Assembly (NCBI GenBank): GCA_019059635.1
Contig: JAGVRJ010000009.1
Coordinates: forward strand, 1,087,001 to 1,151,000
Origin: Proales similis
Taxonomy: Eukaryota > Rotifera > Eurotatoria > Ploima > Proalidae
Direction of reading: 5' to 3'
Length of the DNA stretch: 64,000 nt
This document shows positions 20,301-32,321 of this stretch, in pieces. Position 1 is the stretch's first letter. Every line of letters starts with the position of its first letter. A program made the translations under genes and the position numbers. The notes under the pieces were generated by a model. That model saw nothing but the letters and a program-made list of their open reading frames with translations, had not been told where the DNA came from and did no database searches.

Positions 20301-22226
20301 TCAGAGATTGGCTTGCGCTTTAGCTGCTCTGCTGCACTCTGATCGATCGACATTGGCGTCCGGCTCTTCGGGAATGTCGTAAAGAACGTGGTTGAAATTG
20401 TGCGCCGAGAGCGAGCTTCTCTGATAATAAACGTAAATTTCGCTCATTGAATCATCGATGCTCTCGTCCAGACCGGCTTCGTTGTCGTCGTCGTGGTCGT
20501 CGTCGCCTGTCTCCAGCTTTTCGTTCACTCGATTAGATGCGGGTAAAGTTGGCTCCGTTCTACAGTTGCTCATTGGACCGTACGCTGGCAACCGATTGTC
20601 TTTCAACTCTTCTATTTCAGCAGTATTGTCGACCGACTTGGCGCCTTTGTTGCTGCGACTGCTGCAGTTCGTTTCCGATCTGTTCACGTGCCTCTGACAG
20701 CTCTCGTCTTCAGAACGCGTTGACGAGTTGAAGTAAAAAGTATCCATGCCTTCGACAGACGCTTTATTGGCAGGCCTAGAAGCTATCAACTTTAGTCCTT
20801 TATCTGCCAGCTTTTCGGATCGCTTTCTTCGCAGCGCATGGCGCGTTTTCTCTTCGCCGCGTCTGGCGGTGATCAGCTCTCGCACCGCTTGCAAACGCTT
20901 ATCAACCAGAGAGCGAACATCATCACAATAGCCTCTTAACAAGTTCATGACGGATAGCTCGTTTTCATTAGTCGAGCTTGTCGACGTGCTCTGTCGACTA
21001 GGAGCGCTGTCAAATCCGGGCGGCGGAGGCGGAATCGGTACGCCTTCGTGAAACGAGCGTTGGAACGCTTCATTTATTGAGTAGACGCATTTGTTGGCGT
21101 TCAAGTGATGCAAACGCGCTGATCCTGCCATTGCTGATGCTGCGGCTGTGGGCGGGTCAGAGAGCGATGACGCGAACTGCATTTGCCGGATTCTGTTTTA
21201 CAATCTCGATAAGAGTCTGGCGCGGTAATAAAACGCAAAAAGCCGTTCAACTAACTTCATTCGGTAATAGACGAGCGAGATGAATATCATGGCCAATAGG
21301 GCGAGGAATATCGTAATTGCAATCATTGCGATTGAAGCGTCGCCTGACAGTCAATCTGGATCAGACGCGCGAGCCAAATAAACGAGTTTATCGAAAATTT
21401 TACCTGGGCCCGACTCGGCTATTGTGCTTTGATTCACTTTTTCTAACGAGTTCGACGAGCTGTTTACGTCCTCTCTCAAAGTTGGATCGTGACTGGCGAC
21501 CACTGTTGTGCTCGGCTCGTATTTTGACTCGAACAAAGTTTCGTTGAACTTTTTGTTCCGCTGTTCGAAATAGCGCCTCAAATGCTCTGTTCAAATCGGC
21601 GCATTACAGTTGAGTGCTTTTTTTTCAAATTTTCAAATGATCAATCTTTTATACTTATGCTCACACAGGTGATGTGAATTTGAGTCAAATCGGACATGGT
21701 CGACCGGCAGTCTTTGAGTGAACGCCGACTCGGATAGAAAACGCATATGTTCGAGCCTGTACAGTTGAACTCGTCTCGTTCGTCGATTTCAGTACATTCG
21801 GTGCGTGGCAAGCATTGCTCCGAGGCGCTCGAGTCACTCACCCCGAACAGGACTCGGTGCAGAATTAGGAAGTGACGAGGATTCTGGCACTTGAGAATGC
21901 TCGGCAGCAGATTGCAAATTGATATAACCTGGTAGTGACTAGTCAATGAGCCTACAACGAACATGTTCAGTCGATTTTAGTCGAACGAGAGATACTCGCT
22001 TGAGAAAGAGAGAGGCACCTGCCGAGACGGAGCGTTCCGTATCTTTCATATCGGCGAACGGAATGCGACGAGGCGACGATTGACTCGACTCGGAATCAAA
22101 CGGATGAGTCAAAACGCTTGAATGTTGCATGAAGGCCAGTTCGGGTAGAGCGATATTGTGATCGATGGCCATCGATTCAGCCAACTGGCCTGATAGCCAA
22201 GTTGCCAGCATTAGCTGCACGATCAT
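20301..22226 (-). CDS. Single-pass receptor with SUEL-type lectin domain (551 aa)
   Basis: Five exons (22019-22226, 21665-21951, 21404-21584, 21256-21343, 20301-21192) join in frame to 551 residues. The order is: signal peptide (about 1-18), a short variable segment, one SUEL/rhamnose-binding-lectin-like domain (about 70-165) ending in the family pattern C-x-x-SNICVFYPSRRSLKDC then QIHITC, a Ser/Thr stalk, one transmembrane helix (about 231-252), and a cytosolic tail of about 300 residues. The tail has a polyproline run (IPPPPPGF), basic clusters, an acidic Asp run and terminal Tyr motifs (YVYYQRS, VLYDIPEEP) that could recruit SH3 or SH2/PTB partners. The architecture recalls EVA-1-type receptors, but those have two lectin domains. 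The ligand is unknown. The lectin assignment rests on cysteine spacing and motif. Confidence 0.72.
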
Positions 22227-22526
22227 TTGCGGACAGAGCTAAGTCAATATGCACTCAAGTCTTGCCGCTGATGAGAGCATCATAGGCCCTGAATAACTCG
22301 CTTCTCACTCAGTCTGCTCAAGTTTGCGCTCGCTGAATAGCTCGAGAGCCAATCTACTTGACAAACTTACTGATCTAAAATGTGCTAGGCAAATGGGCAT
22401 ACATTAGTTCGCTTGGCTTAGCACGTTCTCGTTTCGTTCGTTTTTTTTTAAACAAACATTCGGATCACTCATGAGCTTTAGGTTAGAGGCAGAGTGAAAG
22501 AGATACAGCGACACAGACACAAAGTA

Positions 22527-22559
<33 letters not shown>

Positions 22560-23402
22560 AAGGGATCGTAATACCAGGCAAGTAAACATTGGTCTAGGAC
22601 GAGGAAACGCTAAATTGCATAATTGAAGCAACCAGGGGAATGTGGGGTGAATAGTCGCCTACGGGGAGGGGGATCGTTGTTTCGAACAGCGCAACTAGAT
22701 ACGGGGCAGTTGGGAAAGAGGCAAAGAGAATGTTTTGGTTAATTATAGCCAAATAGCGAAGAGTCATTCAGGTCGCTTAATACCGCTAATATAAAGGCCG
22801 TGTAGGCTGGCTCGCTAATGTCTCATTTGGAAATTGAATCCGCTTGCAGTCGAACGCAAATAGCAGTCAATTGATCTTCGACCCAGATTAAGCGGCTTTT
22901 CTCACAACTTGCCCGACCACTGGCCAATGCGTACATTCTCTTCTATTTAATCTTATCTAAGCTCGCAGCTTATCCCATAACCGTTCATTCTAATTATTCT
23001 CTAATCATTTTAATCTTCGTATTTTCGCCTCGATTTTCTTTACAATTTTTCTCTCTGCCCGTCTCATATCCTCCTCCTCCTCCTCCTACTTCAAGACCCC
23101 TTGTTCGCTATTTTTCTCACAAGAAGACACCAGCTCAGGTCGAATGCGTTTCATTTCAATTTTATTCAAAAAGCGCGGGCGTCTAGATTACATTTTGGCT
23201 AGCTCGTTTTCAAGCTCCTTTGACGATCGAAAAAGCGGCTCTTGACAAGAAATCGCGAGGTTACACACATTCACACAAACACACAGCGAGGTTAGATGAC
23301 CGATTAGAAAGCAATGTGGCCACGAGGCCACGATAAAAGAAGGAAAGTGCTTTTCGAGAACGATTAGCTCAGGACTGGAGCCCATGAGTGGCAATCAGGA
23401 GC
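22227..23402. other. Intergenic with GA microsatellite
   Basis: A (GA)n tract lies at about 22527-22559 and a (TCC)n tract at about 23069-23088. The likely poly(A) signal of GNB5 (AATAAA on the minus strand) is at 23161-23166. No coding exon is supported. Confidence 0.5.
22527..22559. repeat. (GA)n microsatellite
   Basis: An almost pure GA dinucleotide run of about 33 bp. Confidence 0.9.
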
Positions 23403-24887
23403 TCAGGCCCAAATCTTGAATGAATTTTCGATTGAAATTTTTGATTTGAACCTGTTTAGCCAAGTTTTCTCACCTTGATGTTAGAATCCCAGCTGCTGCT
23501 AGCAAGAGCAGCGCCGTCTGGTGAAACTTGAACAGCCGTCACTCGATTCTCGTGAGCATAAAGTATTGAGACTCGGGTGCTCTTCAAGGTGTCCCAAATG
23601 TTGATGCAGTAGTCATTGTAGCCGGCAAATAGGAGACGGCCTGAGTCGGTGATGAATATCTTAGACCGGGTGTGTTGGCTCAAGCGACAAGGACTTACCG
23701 CTCAGTGAGAGATCAACAGAGTTGCAAGCGAATAGAACGCTCTCCTTCTTATAGACTGCTACTTGTCGGTCTGCACGTAAATCAAATAGACGGCACTTGA
23801 TTGGAGAGGCCCAATAGTATTTTTAAGGTCACAGATCTTCAATCGGTTTATCTTACCGTCGAGTCGTCCGACCCGGTTGCGATGGCGTCTCCAGACGGAT
23901 GAAATTTAACACTGTTAATGTCCGACTCGTGTCCGTCAAACAGCTGAACATACTGGCCACTTCGAATGTCCCAGACTAGGGCGACGTGATCCGAGCCCTG
24001 CATAATTGCATTACCAATATGACGTCTGGTCGCAACCGAACAAGGGTTATTCTTACGCCCGAGAGGAATATGTTTCCAGATTCAGATGGCGATATGTCGA
24101 GACACATCACGTCTGCTTGATGGCCTTGAAATGTTTGAATTTGTTGTCCAGTCTCAACGTCCCACAGCTTGCAGAGACCGTCTCCGCCGCCGCTGAACAG
24201 CTTTTGTTTATGCCAGGTGAGCTCGAGCTGTGCACAGTTCGCGTTCAATGGGCTGCTTACCTGCTGATCTGAATGCATGAATTTGTTACACGAAACGTAG
24301 CTTGTGTGATTGGCCACCACTCTCTTCTGTTTGCTCATTTCCTCGTCGATTTTGAACATGGTCAGTTTGTTGTCGAGGCCTCCGCAAGTGACAAATTGGC
24401 CCGATGGTGAATAGGCACAAGTCATGAGCCAAGTTGTCGGCATAGTGATCACATGCTCTTTATTGGAGGTGAACGCGTCCCAAATGACCAGCTTGCCGTC
24501 TTGCGAGGTGCTGACCAAGTGACGTTTATCTGCGCACCAGTCGAGCGAAAGCACTTTGCTCTGGTGTCCTTTGAGAGTGCGGCGCGTTTTGAGCTGGAGA
24601 TTGTTGATCGGTTCTAACTTTTGCGCCACCACATGAACTGCAAGCGAAAAACCAGATCATGACATTCTAATATAATTGGCTGCCAATGAATAAGACAAAT
24701 GAGAATTACGTTCGACGTCATTGAATCGGGCTCTCTCCTCAATGAGTTTCTTTTTTAAATTTTCTACTTCGCGACTCAGCTCGTCGATTGTCTCTGGATT
24801 GCTGAGCGAGCCAACATCATTGTTCATGTTTATATCGCTGCTCAAATAGCTCTGTGTTTTTTTGCTCTCCTCGCTGACCATTGCCAT
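23403..24887 (-). CDS. GNB5: G-protein beta-5 subunit
   Basis: Gbeta5 is the divergent beta subunit that pairs with the GGL domain of R7-family RGS proteins to speed G-protein shut-off in neurons and sensory cells. Seven exons (24710-24887, 24261-24637, 24057-24227, 23857-23997, 23699-23795, 23474-23640, 23403-23414) give about 380 residues. An N-terminal coiled-coil helix ([15 protein letters not shown]) leads into seven WD40 blades. Beta-5-specific stretches include [40 protein letters not shown] and [16 protein letters not shown], and the protein ends IWA, matching the usual VWA. The last exon is only 12 nt, with canonical splice sites before it. An R9AP/R7BP-like anchor for the same complex lies at 45251-46340. 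Confidence 0.95.
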
Positions 24888-25736
24888 TAGTCAACTCTGC
24901 TTAGCTGAACTGCGCTCAACTTCAAACTGGTCAATTTAAAAAGAAACCAAGTAGGTTGGCTGCTTGCCGATAGTCCTAGTGCTGCTAGATCACGCAATAG
25001 GAACCGTTCAGATGGCTGCAAAGAATCTGGTCCATAATTTATGCAAATCCTATCGATCGCAAATTATTGGCGCTGATTATGATTTCAAGCCTTCCGCACA
25101 GACCCCAACACACACACACACACACACATATTCTGGAAAATATCTAAGGAGCGATAGGACGCAATGCAGGAAGAGAAATCAAAGAGAATTACAGAGAGAA
25201 GAAATCTTTTGTCTGCAAATAATCACCGCCTGACGCGGCGGATAGGGCGTACCTTTGATTGATCGGGGTGTTTCCTCTAATCCTGATTTGAGAATGTTAA
25301 GAGAAATTGCAAAACGCTCAATTAGCAAGCTCGCATTTCAATCAGCTTTTTGCTTCAAATTAAAAGCCAATAACTTGACATTGGCTGACCCAGCCGAGGC
25401 CCAAGGTTGTTCTAAAATGTCAATTTGCGCATTCGAAAATTCGCTAAAGTTATTAAAAGCAGAAAGTTAATAAAGAGATGATTTACGTTTTTTGCCAATG
25501 TAAATAAGAAACATGGGAGCAGGCGAAAAGTCATTCTTCTAAAGCACTTAGCTGGTCTCTGGATACGAGCACCAGCTTTTTTTGGCTTAAAACCTTCCGC
25601 TTGAAATGAAAATAAAAGTGAAAATGTAGCTATTTGACTGAGAATGCAATATATCTAAGAGAAACATATGTAGCAAAGGCGGAAACAAAACTTGCCTTTC
25701 GAATTCTTTTTTTGTTTTATTAAAAGGCGAATGGCT
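24888..25736. other. Divergent intergenic region between GNB5 and DEG/ENaC 2
   Basis: Contains a (CA)n tract at about 25108-25128 and AT-rich DNA. No exon is supported. It should contain the GNB5 promoter on the left. Confidence 0.45.
25108..25128. repeat. (CA)n microsatellite
   Basis: A pure CA dinucleotide run of about 21 bp. Confidence 0.9.
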
Positions 25737-25744
25737 ATAAAAGG
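25737..25744 (+). promoter_or_regulatory. TATA box of DEG/ENaC 2
   Basis: TATAAAAG 57-64 bp upstream of ATG 25801. With the usual spacing, transcription would start near 25768, giving a 5' UTR of about 30 nt. Its position mirrors the TATA box of the paralogue (9725-9731). Confidence 0.65.
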
Positions 25745-25800
25745 CAGCGAAATCGACTCTGCTCTAGTTACTCAAAAACCAGAACAGTGAAATTAGTGAA

Positions 25801-27689
25801 ATGGACCCAAGAGATAAAATTCTGTCTGCCCGAGAGAGGCGATCTCCAGTTGAAGAAAGGCCGGTGAGCGTGAACAGTGTTATTGCCAGTTCCCCGCCTC
25901 CTCCAGAGCAAGCCAAACCTGTGGAGCCTACTCTTGGTCGACTGATAAAAGAATGCATGAAGGAGTGGTGCGAATCGACCACGAGCCATGGTGAGTAATG
26001 AATTTCTTCTGGACTTGGCTCTGCGACGCTTAAACTGACGATTGGGCGCTCCCTGTCAATCACTGTGAATTGACCAGGTTTCGCCAACATCGCCAGAGGG
26101 CAGACCTGGCTCATCAAAGCGGTTTGGATCAGCCTCTTGCTCTTGGCTGCCAGTTACTGTGCTTTCAGTAAGTTCATCTCTCCTGCTTCATTCATAACTC
26201 ACGTTGGCTAAATGCTTTGTGCATGAAGCTCTGTATCAGGTGTTTGCGCAATATTTGTCATTCCAGACCAGCATAAGCTACCAGGTGAAAACCGATTCGC
26301 CGACCGAGTTTCCCTCAGTCTCGATCTGCAACTTGAATCCGTTCGATCTGTCGAGCAGTCACGAGAACGCCGACTATTTGATGCAAATTTTAAGAGACAA
26401 TAACGTTTCGCCCAAAATCGAACTGGCAAGCAATGAGACTGCCATTGATAAGCTAAAGGAAATATCCACAATTCTAAAAGCCACAGTGGCCGCAGATAAA
26501 AGCCTAAATGACTCGACACTGGAATCGATGGGATTCCAGATCGACAATATGCTCATTAGCTGCTCGTTCAACAATATCGACTGTGACCAGAACGACTTTG
26601 CTTGGTTCCGTACGTTCGATTATGGCAACTGCTACACATTTAACGGAATGACCTATCGAAACGGAACCAGCCATCGTCCTTATGTGACGAGCAAAGCGGG
26701 TCCTAACAATGGCCTTGTAATGGAGCTGTTTGTCGGCGCTTCGGACAAACAAGATTTCTACACGCTGATGCGCGGCCTTTATGTGATTGTGCACGAACGT
26801 GGCACCATGCCTCTCACCAGATACGATGGCTATTTTGTTCAGGGTTCAACCAAGACTAATATCGGTTTGACCAGAACCAGCTATTCGAAGAAAGAGCCGC
26901 CGTACAGTATCTGCCGACGAGATGTGGCCACCGTTCAGAACGGAGATTCGGCGTTGTTTAGGAAAACCCTGCAGCTGGGCAAATACTATCAAAAGCTCTG
27001 TTTCGAGCTGTGCCTTCAAGAGAATCACATTATTCCCGAATGCGGCTGTAGCGACCCGAGCATTCCGGTCACCGACGCCGACCAGGAAAGTTGCAGCAAA
27101 GAAAAAGACCTCGATTGTATCGAGGATGTGCGAACCAAATTCGACAACATGAACATAGACGATTTGTGCGGCCCATATTGCCCGCTCGAATGCGATTCAA
27201 CGACCTACTCAGCCACTCTGAGCTCGGCCACCTATCCAACTTCGTTCTACCTTGATTTCCTCAAAGATCAAAGCAATCTGATTGAGATGTTCAATCCAAA
27301 ATATGAATTTTCACCGCCTGCACTGAACGAAACAATGGACAATCCTCCTTCGAGTGGCGTCAAGAAGAAGCCGTCCAAAGAAGAAGTAAAAGAAGCAATC
27401 ATGCTTCTTTCCGTTTTCTACTCTGACCTTCGTTACACGTTCATCGAAGAGCAAGAGTCAATAACGCTCGAGTCGTTCATCGGCGTGATTGGTAAGCATC
27501 CTGTCTCCTTCTGATTTAGGACTCTTTCTTGATTCGTCTCTACCAGGCGGTCAGTTTGGACTGTTTTTGGGCGCTAGCTTCTTGAGCTTTGCCGAGCTAC
27601 TCGAAATGATCATCAAAGTGATCAAAACGACGGTGGCCTATCACAGACGCAAAGCCAAAGTGGCCAGTCAGTTGAAAGAGATCGACTGA
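25801..27689 (+). CDS. DEG/ENaC/ASIC-family sodium channel subunit 2
   Basis: Paralogue of the channel at 7628-9679. Four exons (25801-25990, 26078-26167, 26229-27491, 27547-27689) give 561 residues. The cytosolic N-terminus ends in KEWCESTTSHG, split by an intron that copy 1 lacks. TM1 (about 75-95) follows, then an ectodomain with FPSVSICNLNPFDLSS and a cysteine-rich domain in register with copy 1 (ICLQE/LCLQE, CDSxTYSATLSSATYP). A short linker replaces copy 1's Ser/Ala array. TM2 (about 515-535) has GLFLGASFLSFAE, the selectivity filter. The two copies are about 16 kb apart in opposite orientation, with closely similar ectodomains. They could co-assemble as a heterotrimer (family knowledge: these channels are trimers). 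AATAAA lies at 27790-27795. Confidence 0.95.
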
Positions 27690-27923
27690 GCTGATCTCTC
27701 AGCTTGAACCAGTTCTATTCGACTCGTTCAGAAATGACAATAAGAACCTTTTTTTCGCTTCTAGATGATTTTAGCTTTTTTATTGGCAAAATAAAAATCT
27801 TGGTGTTGGTGTTCAAGTCGAGTTAATTCTGTCGACCTACGAATTGACTGGCATCTGCACGCAGTTTAGTGCATTCTCGGCGCTTGCCGGCTAGTTTTCG
27901 GTTGCTCATTAACTTACGGTAGA

Positions 27924-29860
27924 ATGAATCGATTGGCGATCAGATTCGCAAGGAATTTGAGCAAATCTGTGGCATGCAGCGCAAGAAACGGTCAACTCTT
28001 GATCGGAGCGAATCATGCCACCTCAATTGCAGCTCGTCGCGTTCTATCCGATTTTGCCAACGAGCCCATAATTGAAGTGAATTTGAAAAAAGAAACCCAG
28101 CCTCGGCCGAGTTCAATCTACAGATGCTCAGTGAATGATCCGGTGAGTTTCCCATCGACTTGGCTCCTTCAATTTCAGTCCGACTGAATCTGACTTGAAC
28201 TAGCTTCAGCACAATGCGGTTCATTTGGCAAAGTTCTACGTAGTTGACTCCGAGGATCTCAAGCGACTCGATCCATTCCAGGAATCCTTGTCAAGCGATC
28301 AGTACGCCGAAGTAGGCAAACATTTTTTTTTCACACGCCTCAACTCGACTTTTTAAATGCCTTCATTCACAGGCCAAGGCGTTCACAGAGACTTGTATAA
28401 TGATTCGGCAGGCAGCGGTCGAAGTCATGAGTTACTTGAAGAGACTGGACCTATCCAAGCCGGCCTATCGTTTTGTTCTATGTAATTTGCCGTCTCCTGG
28501 TTGCTTGGCTTGTTAGTTTGCTCAATGAACAGACCCTTCGGTGCAGATGGACTAGAGAAAGGCGTCGGAAAGCAGAACACTCTGTTTCATCTCCTTCACT
28601 ACGCGGCCAAAGACAACTGGCTTCTAGTTCATGTGCCAAAAAGTGAGAACGTCGCCCAGAATGTTGACTATGACGTTTGCTTTCAATCCAGTGATGACTA
28701 GTGTCCGAGCTGATGAGGTCCAAGCGAGAACTTCAAGCTTCAACTTATAAAGAAGGCCGTGTAGACATGCCAGTGGACGCGGCCGTTTTTCTCAAACGAT
28801 TCTCCATACAAAACATGTCACTTTTGAAGCAGCTCAATGTAAGTGTCCCTCCTGAACGACTCTCGCTCTTCTTCAATTATATGGCCGCGGCTAATTAGCT
28901 AAAAACGAGCAAAGCCTACAGCTGGAGCAACCGAGACTCAACTCCACAAGGAACGCCGTTACTCGAGCTCATTGAATTTGTAAATATTCTTTCGAATGGC
29001 GCTCGCTAGTCTTGAACTTGAACGCACTTTTACTATTGAGGCGAACACACGAGTGAAATACGCGTCTGACATATCAGCAGTGATTCTGCGCGAAATAAAA
29101 CTTCAAGCAAAAGAGAATAAGTGAGCGAGCTCGCCCTCGATTGACGTCCACTGACCAATTCGTTCTAACTTTCAAAAGGTACAAAGTGTTTGTGGCAATC
29201 GATCAACTAAACAGCCTGTTCGGACCCACAAGGCTAAAGAGAGAGGACAAGTCACAAGTAAATTGGCCTCACTTGACTCACCCAGCACTTTTTGTTCAAG
29301 CGTTTGTAGATCACAGTTGACGATCTCAGTTTGGTGCGAAGCTTTAAAAAACTGATCAAGAACGACTGGGTAAGACTGGGAGGCCTTTTGCATCGTTTGA
29401 GCTGATGAGTGTCAAACTTGACTCAAGAATAATGCCGTGATTGCGGGCACAGTGGGCGACGCCGGCGTGATCATACCAGCACCGAATCGAAACAAGAAAT
29501 TCTACGACACGACTGTGCCGATCGCTCAACGTCGCCGAGTGGAGAGCACTCTTCATTATGAGGGCCCGTTGACTCCGACGCATCTGCTAAAGAAAGAGGT
29601 GAACTTGCCGAGTTCTTCTAAAAGTAAACTTTAACCGGTCGCGTAACTGCAACTGAAAGGGCTTCTACTATCTGGAGCCGTTCGTGCCCGTTGAAGTCGG
29701 CAGCTACTCAGACAACGAGGTGCTGAACATGTACGAGTACTATCGAGATCGTAACTGGATTACGAATTCGGAGGCGCGAACCGAGCTCGGTCGACAAGAG
29801 CTCATATTCTTGAGTGGCAAGAACCCCAGAGAGTTTCAGCGCGTCTGTCAGACTGTCTAG
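27924..29860 (+). CDS. DAP3: Mitochondrial small ribosomal subunit protein mS29 (DAP3)
   Basis: mS29/DAP3 is a GTP-binding protein of the mitochondrial small ribosomal subunit, also linked to apoptosis. Eleven exons (27924-28142, 28210-28311, 28373-28481, 28547-28642, 28702-28838, 28899-28979, 29041-29120, 29179-29257, 29310-29369, 29428-29598, 29660-29860) give 444 residues. The N-terminus is Arg/Ser/Ala-rich, a mitochondrial presequence. The P-loop region reads LYGLEKGVGKQN, matching the DAP3 pattern GEKGTGKT except that the Thr after the Lys is Gln. TLFHLLHYAAKDNWLLVHVP and the Walker B strand KVFVAIDQLN follow. The C-terminus matches DAP3 (GFYYLEPFVPVEVGSYSDNE). Every intron is below 80 bp. 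AATAAA lies about 50 bases past the stop. Confidence 0.93.
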
Positions 29861-30133
29861 AGTTTTGGCTTTGTTCGGCAAAGCGAGAGAAAAATTTTGT
29901 GAAAAAGAAAATAAATGAATAAAATGAACGATGTTTGTGCAGCGAAATTGAAGCATTCTGCGGTAATCACGTCTAGGCGCTCTGCATCTGCACACCTATT
30001 GGCTTTTGCGCAATACGCTTGAAAAGACAAAAAGCAATTTCTCGCCCATCAATCGGCATAAAGCGTCTCATAATTTCATGCGATTTCGCAAATTTTTTTT
30101 TTCTCTTTCTAGTTACAAGTCTCGTTGAACAAA

Positions 30134-32263
30134 ATGAGCAATGAGCCTGTTGGAACGGAGCGTTTGAAGCAAAATGCTCCCAACGAAATAAAAATAGTAG
30201 CCGCCTGCCTCATCAGAATCATCGACTCAATCCTCGCTCAGCCTGATAGCGACGAGGCCAGACGAGTGAAACTGGACAGCGACGATGTTCTCAAGTGCCT
30301 GATGCCTTACTCTGGCGGACTGGAGATCTTGTTCGAGCTCGGCTTCGAAGAGGTTTCTTTACTTTTACTCGACTTTGTTGTGCCTTTTCTCACCTGTGGC
30401 CAAAGGAGGAAGAGAGCTTCTATCTGCCACGAACAGTTCCTGATACTAAACTGCGAATTTTAAAGCACCAGTTGTTTACTCTGTCGAATCGTCTTAATCC
30501 AGATCACGATGCCAAGCCAGCTTCGGACGAGCAGAACAGTCGTGCAGTCTGTGGCATGGATATACACCGGAAGCCGGTAACGGTCATATTTAAAATTGAA
30601 TCGCTTGAAATCAAACGTGACAAACTTTAAATAGAAGTCTAGTCGACACTTTTCAGCAAAAGTGAACCATTCGTTTGAGCATGTGCTGATTTACGAGCAG
30701 CCGGAGCTCAGAGAAAAAGCCTTAGAAGCGATTCCGGTGGATAGGCTGAAAGAGGAAGCGTTGGCCAAATTCACAGCCTATCGCAATCTCCAGCTGGACT
30801 CGACGCCCTACGACCAAAGAGACTTTTTAGTTATCGAACTCTTGGCCTGGTTCAAGAACGAATTCTTCAAATGGTGCAATCAGCCCGAGTGCACAAAATG
30901 CCTCACAAGCGAGCAAATGATTTATAGAATGGAGGACGGACCGCAAGGCAACGAGCTTGGCTGGATGGCCAGTCGTGTCGAAGTTTACGAGTAAGCGGGC
31001 ACGCTCAGATTCTGATTCGGCGCTTGGATTTAAGTTCGTGCTTAAAGATGCCGGTCGTGTGGCTATTTGACTCGATTTCCTCGTTACAACCATCCGGGCA
31101 AGCTTTTAGAAACTCGAACAGGCCGGTGTGGTGAGTGGGCCAACTGCTTCTGTCTATGCTTACGAGCGCTGGACTTTGATGCTCGCTACGTTCTTGACTG
31201 GACCGACCATGTCTGGTGTGAAGTCTACTCCAAGTCTCAGCAGCGTTGGCTCCATGCGGACCCGTGCGAAAATGCGCTCGACAAGCCTCTGCTCTACGAA
31301 CACGGTTGGCAGAAAAAGCTCAATTACGTTCTGGCCTTCTCTCGTCACGAATGCGTGGACGTCACTTGGCGATACACCAACAAGCAGACCGAAGTGATGC
31401 AAAGACGCAACGAGTGCGACGAAGAATGGCTGGCCAACTATCTGCTTCAGCTCTCCAATCAGCGTCAAGAGCGTCTAACTGAAAGTGAAAAGAACGAGCT
31501 GGCTCTGAGGCGAACGAACGAGCTGGCCGAGTTCATGACGCCCAAACAAGTAAAGGAAGGCGAGGACGTCGGACGTCAGTCTGGTTCACTGCAATGGCGG
31601 CTCATTAGGGGCGAGATTCAACTCCCACAGGTGAGTTCCTGGCCGTTTTTAATTTTGAGGTTCAAATATTGAGCAAAAAACTAAATGCAGATAAGCAACG
31701 ACTTTCAATTCACAATTGACAAGGACGGTCCGAATCCGTTCAGCGTTGAGTACAACACCGCCCGAGATCTGTATTTATACGCAAACGGCCGAGAAGCGTC
31801 CGGCTGGAAATCGCTCACGCATTCTTATTCGAATATTCAGATGAAAGTCGAACACGATTGGAAAATGTGCTATTTGGCGCGAACAGCTGGCTCCAAGTCT
31901 TCGTTCATTGAGTGGACTTTTAAAACGGACCAGATTCAAATTGAGAAAATCGAGCTGGACTTGAACAGCAGTTGTTTTGAGACCGGGCAGATTCAGTGGA
32001 GATTAATTACGAGCGGAGGGGAGAATTTGCTGCTGGACGGAGCGTCCACCCAGTCAAGCGAGCCGTTTAAATGCTCATACGATTTGACTCGGAAGACTTA
32101 TGACGTTGAGCCGAGTCGTGACTGGGCATCATTCACCATTCGAGCCGATCTAACCGGAGGTCAAGGCGAGAACGCATGGCAGCACACTCAACTTTTTAGG
32201 CAGAGCATCAGCGAGACGGGCGTGAATTTATTCCGAGTCACAATTCAAATGAAACAGGCTTAG
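30134..32263 (+). CDS. NGLY1: Peptide:N-glycanase (cytosolic)
   Basis: PNGase strips N-glycans from misfolded glycoproteins exported for proteasomal degradation. Five exons (30134-30352, 30406-30576, 30635-30990, 31048-31630, 31691-32263) give 633 residues, close to human NGLY1 (654). The order is an N-terminal PUB domain (about 1-95) that binds p97, a linker, a transglutaminase-like catalytic core (about 170-400), and a C-terminal sugar-binding PAW domain (about 435-633) ending AWQHTQLFRQS. Active-site residues are in place: Cys in TGRCGEWANCF, His in DHVWCEVY and Asp in HADPCE. Zinc CxxC pairs are present (CNQPECTKC, CRSCG). Cytosolic, with no signal peptide. AATAAA at 32316-32321. It works upstream of the ENGase encoded at 5492-7456. 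Confidence 0.96.
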
Positions 32264-32315
32264 GCGAAGGTGTGTCGCTGATTGCCGGCCGAATTTGCTT
32301 GAAGCTGAACTTTTC

Positions 32316-32321
32316 AATAAA
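32316..32321 (+). terminator. Poly(A) signal of NGLY1
   Basis: AATAAA 53 bases past the NGLY1 stop codon. Confidence 0.5.
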
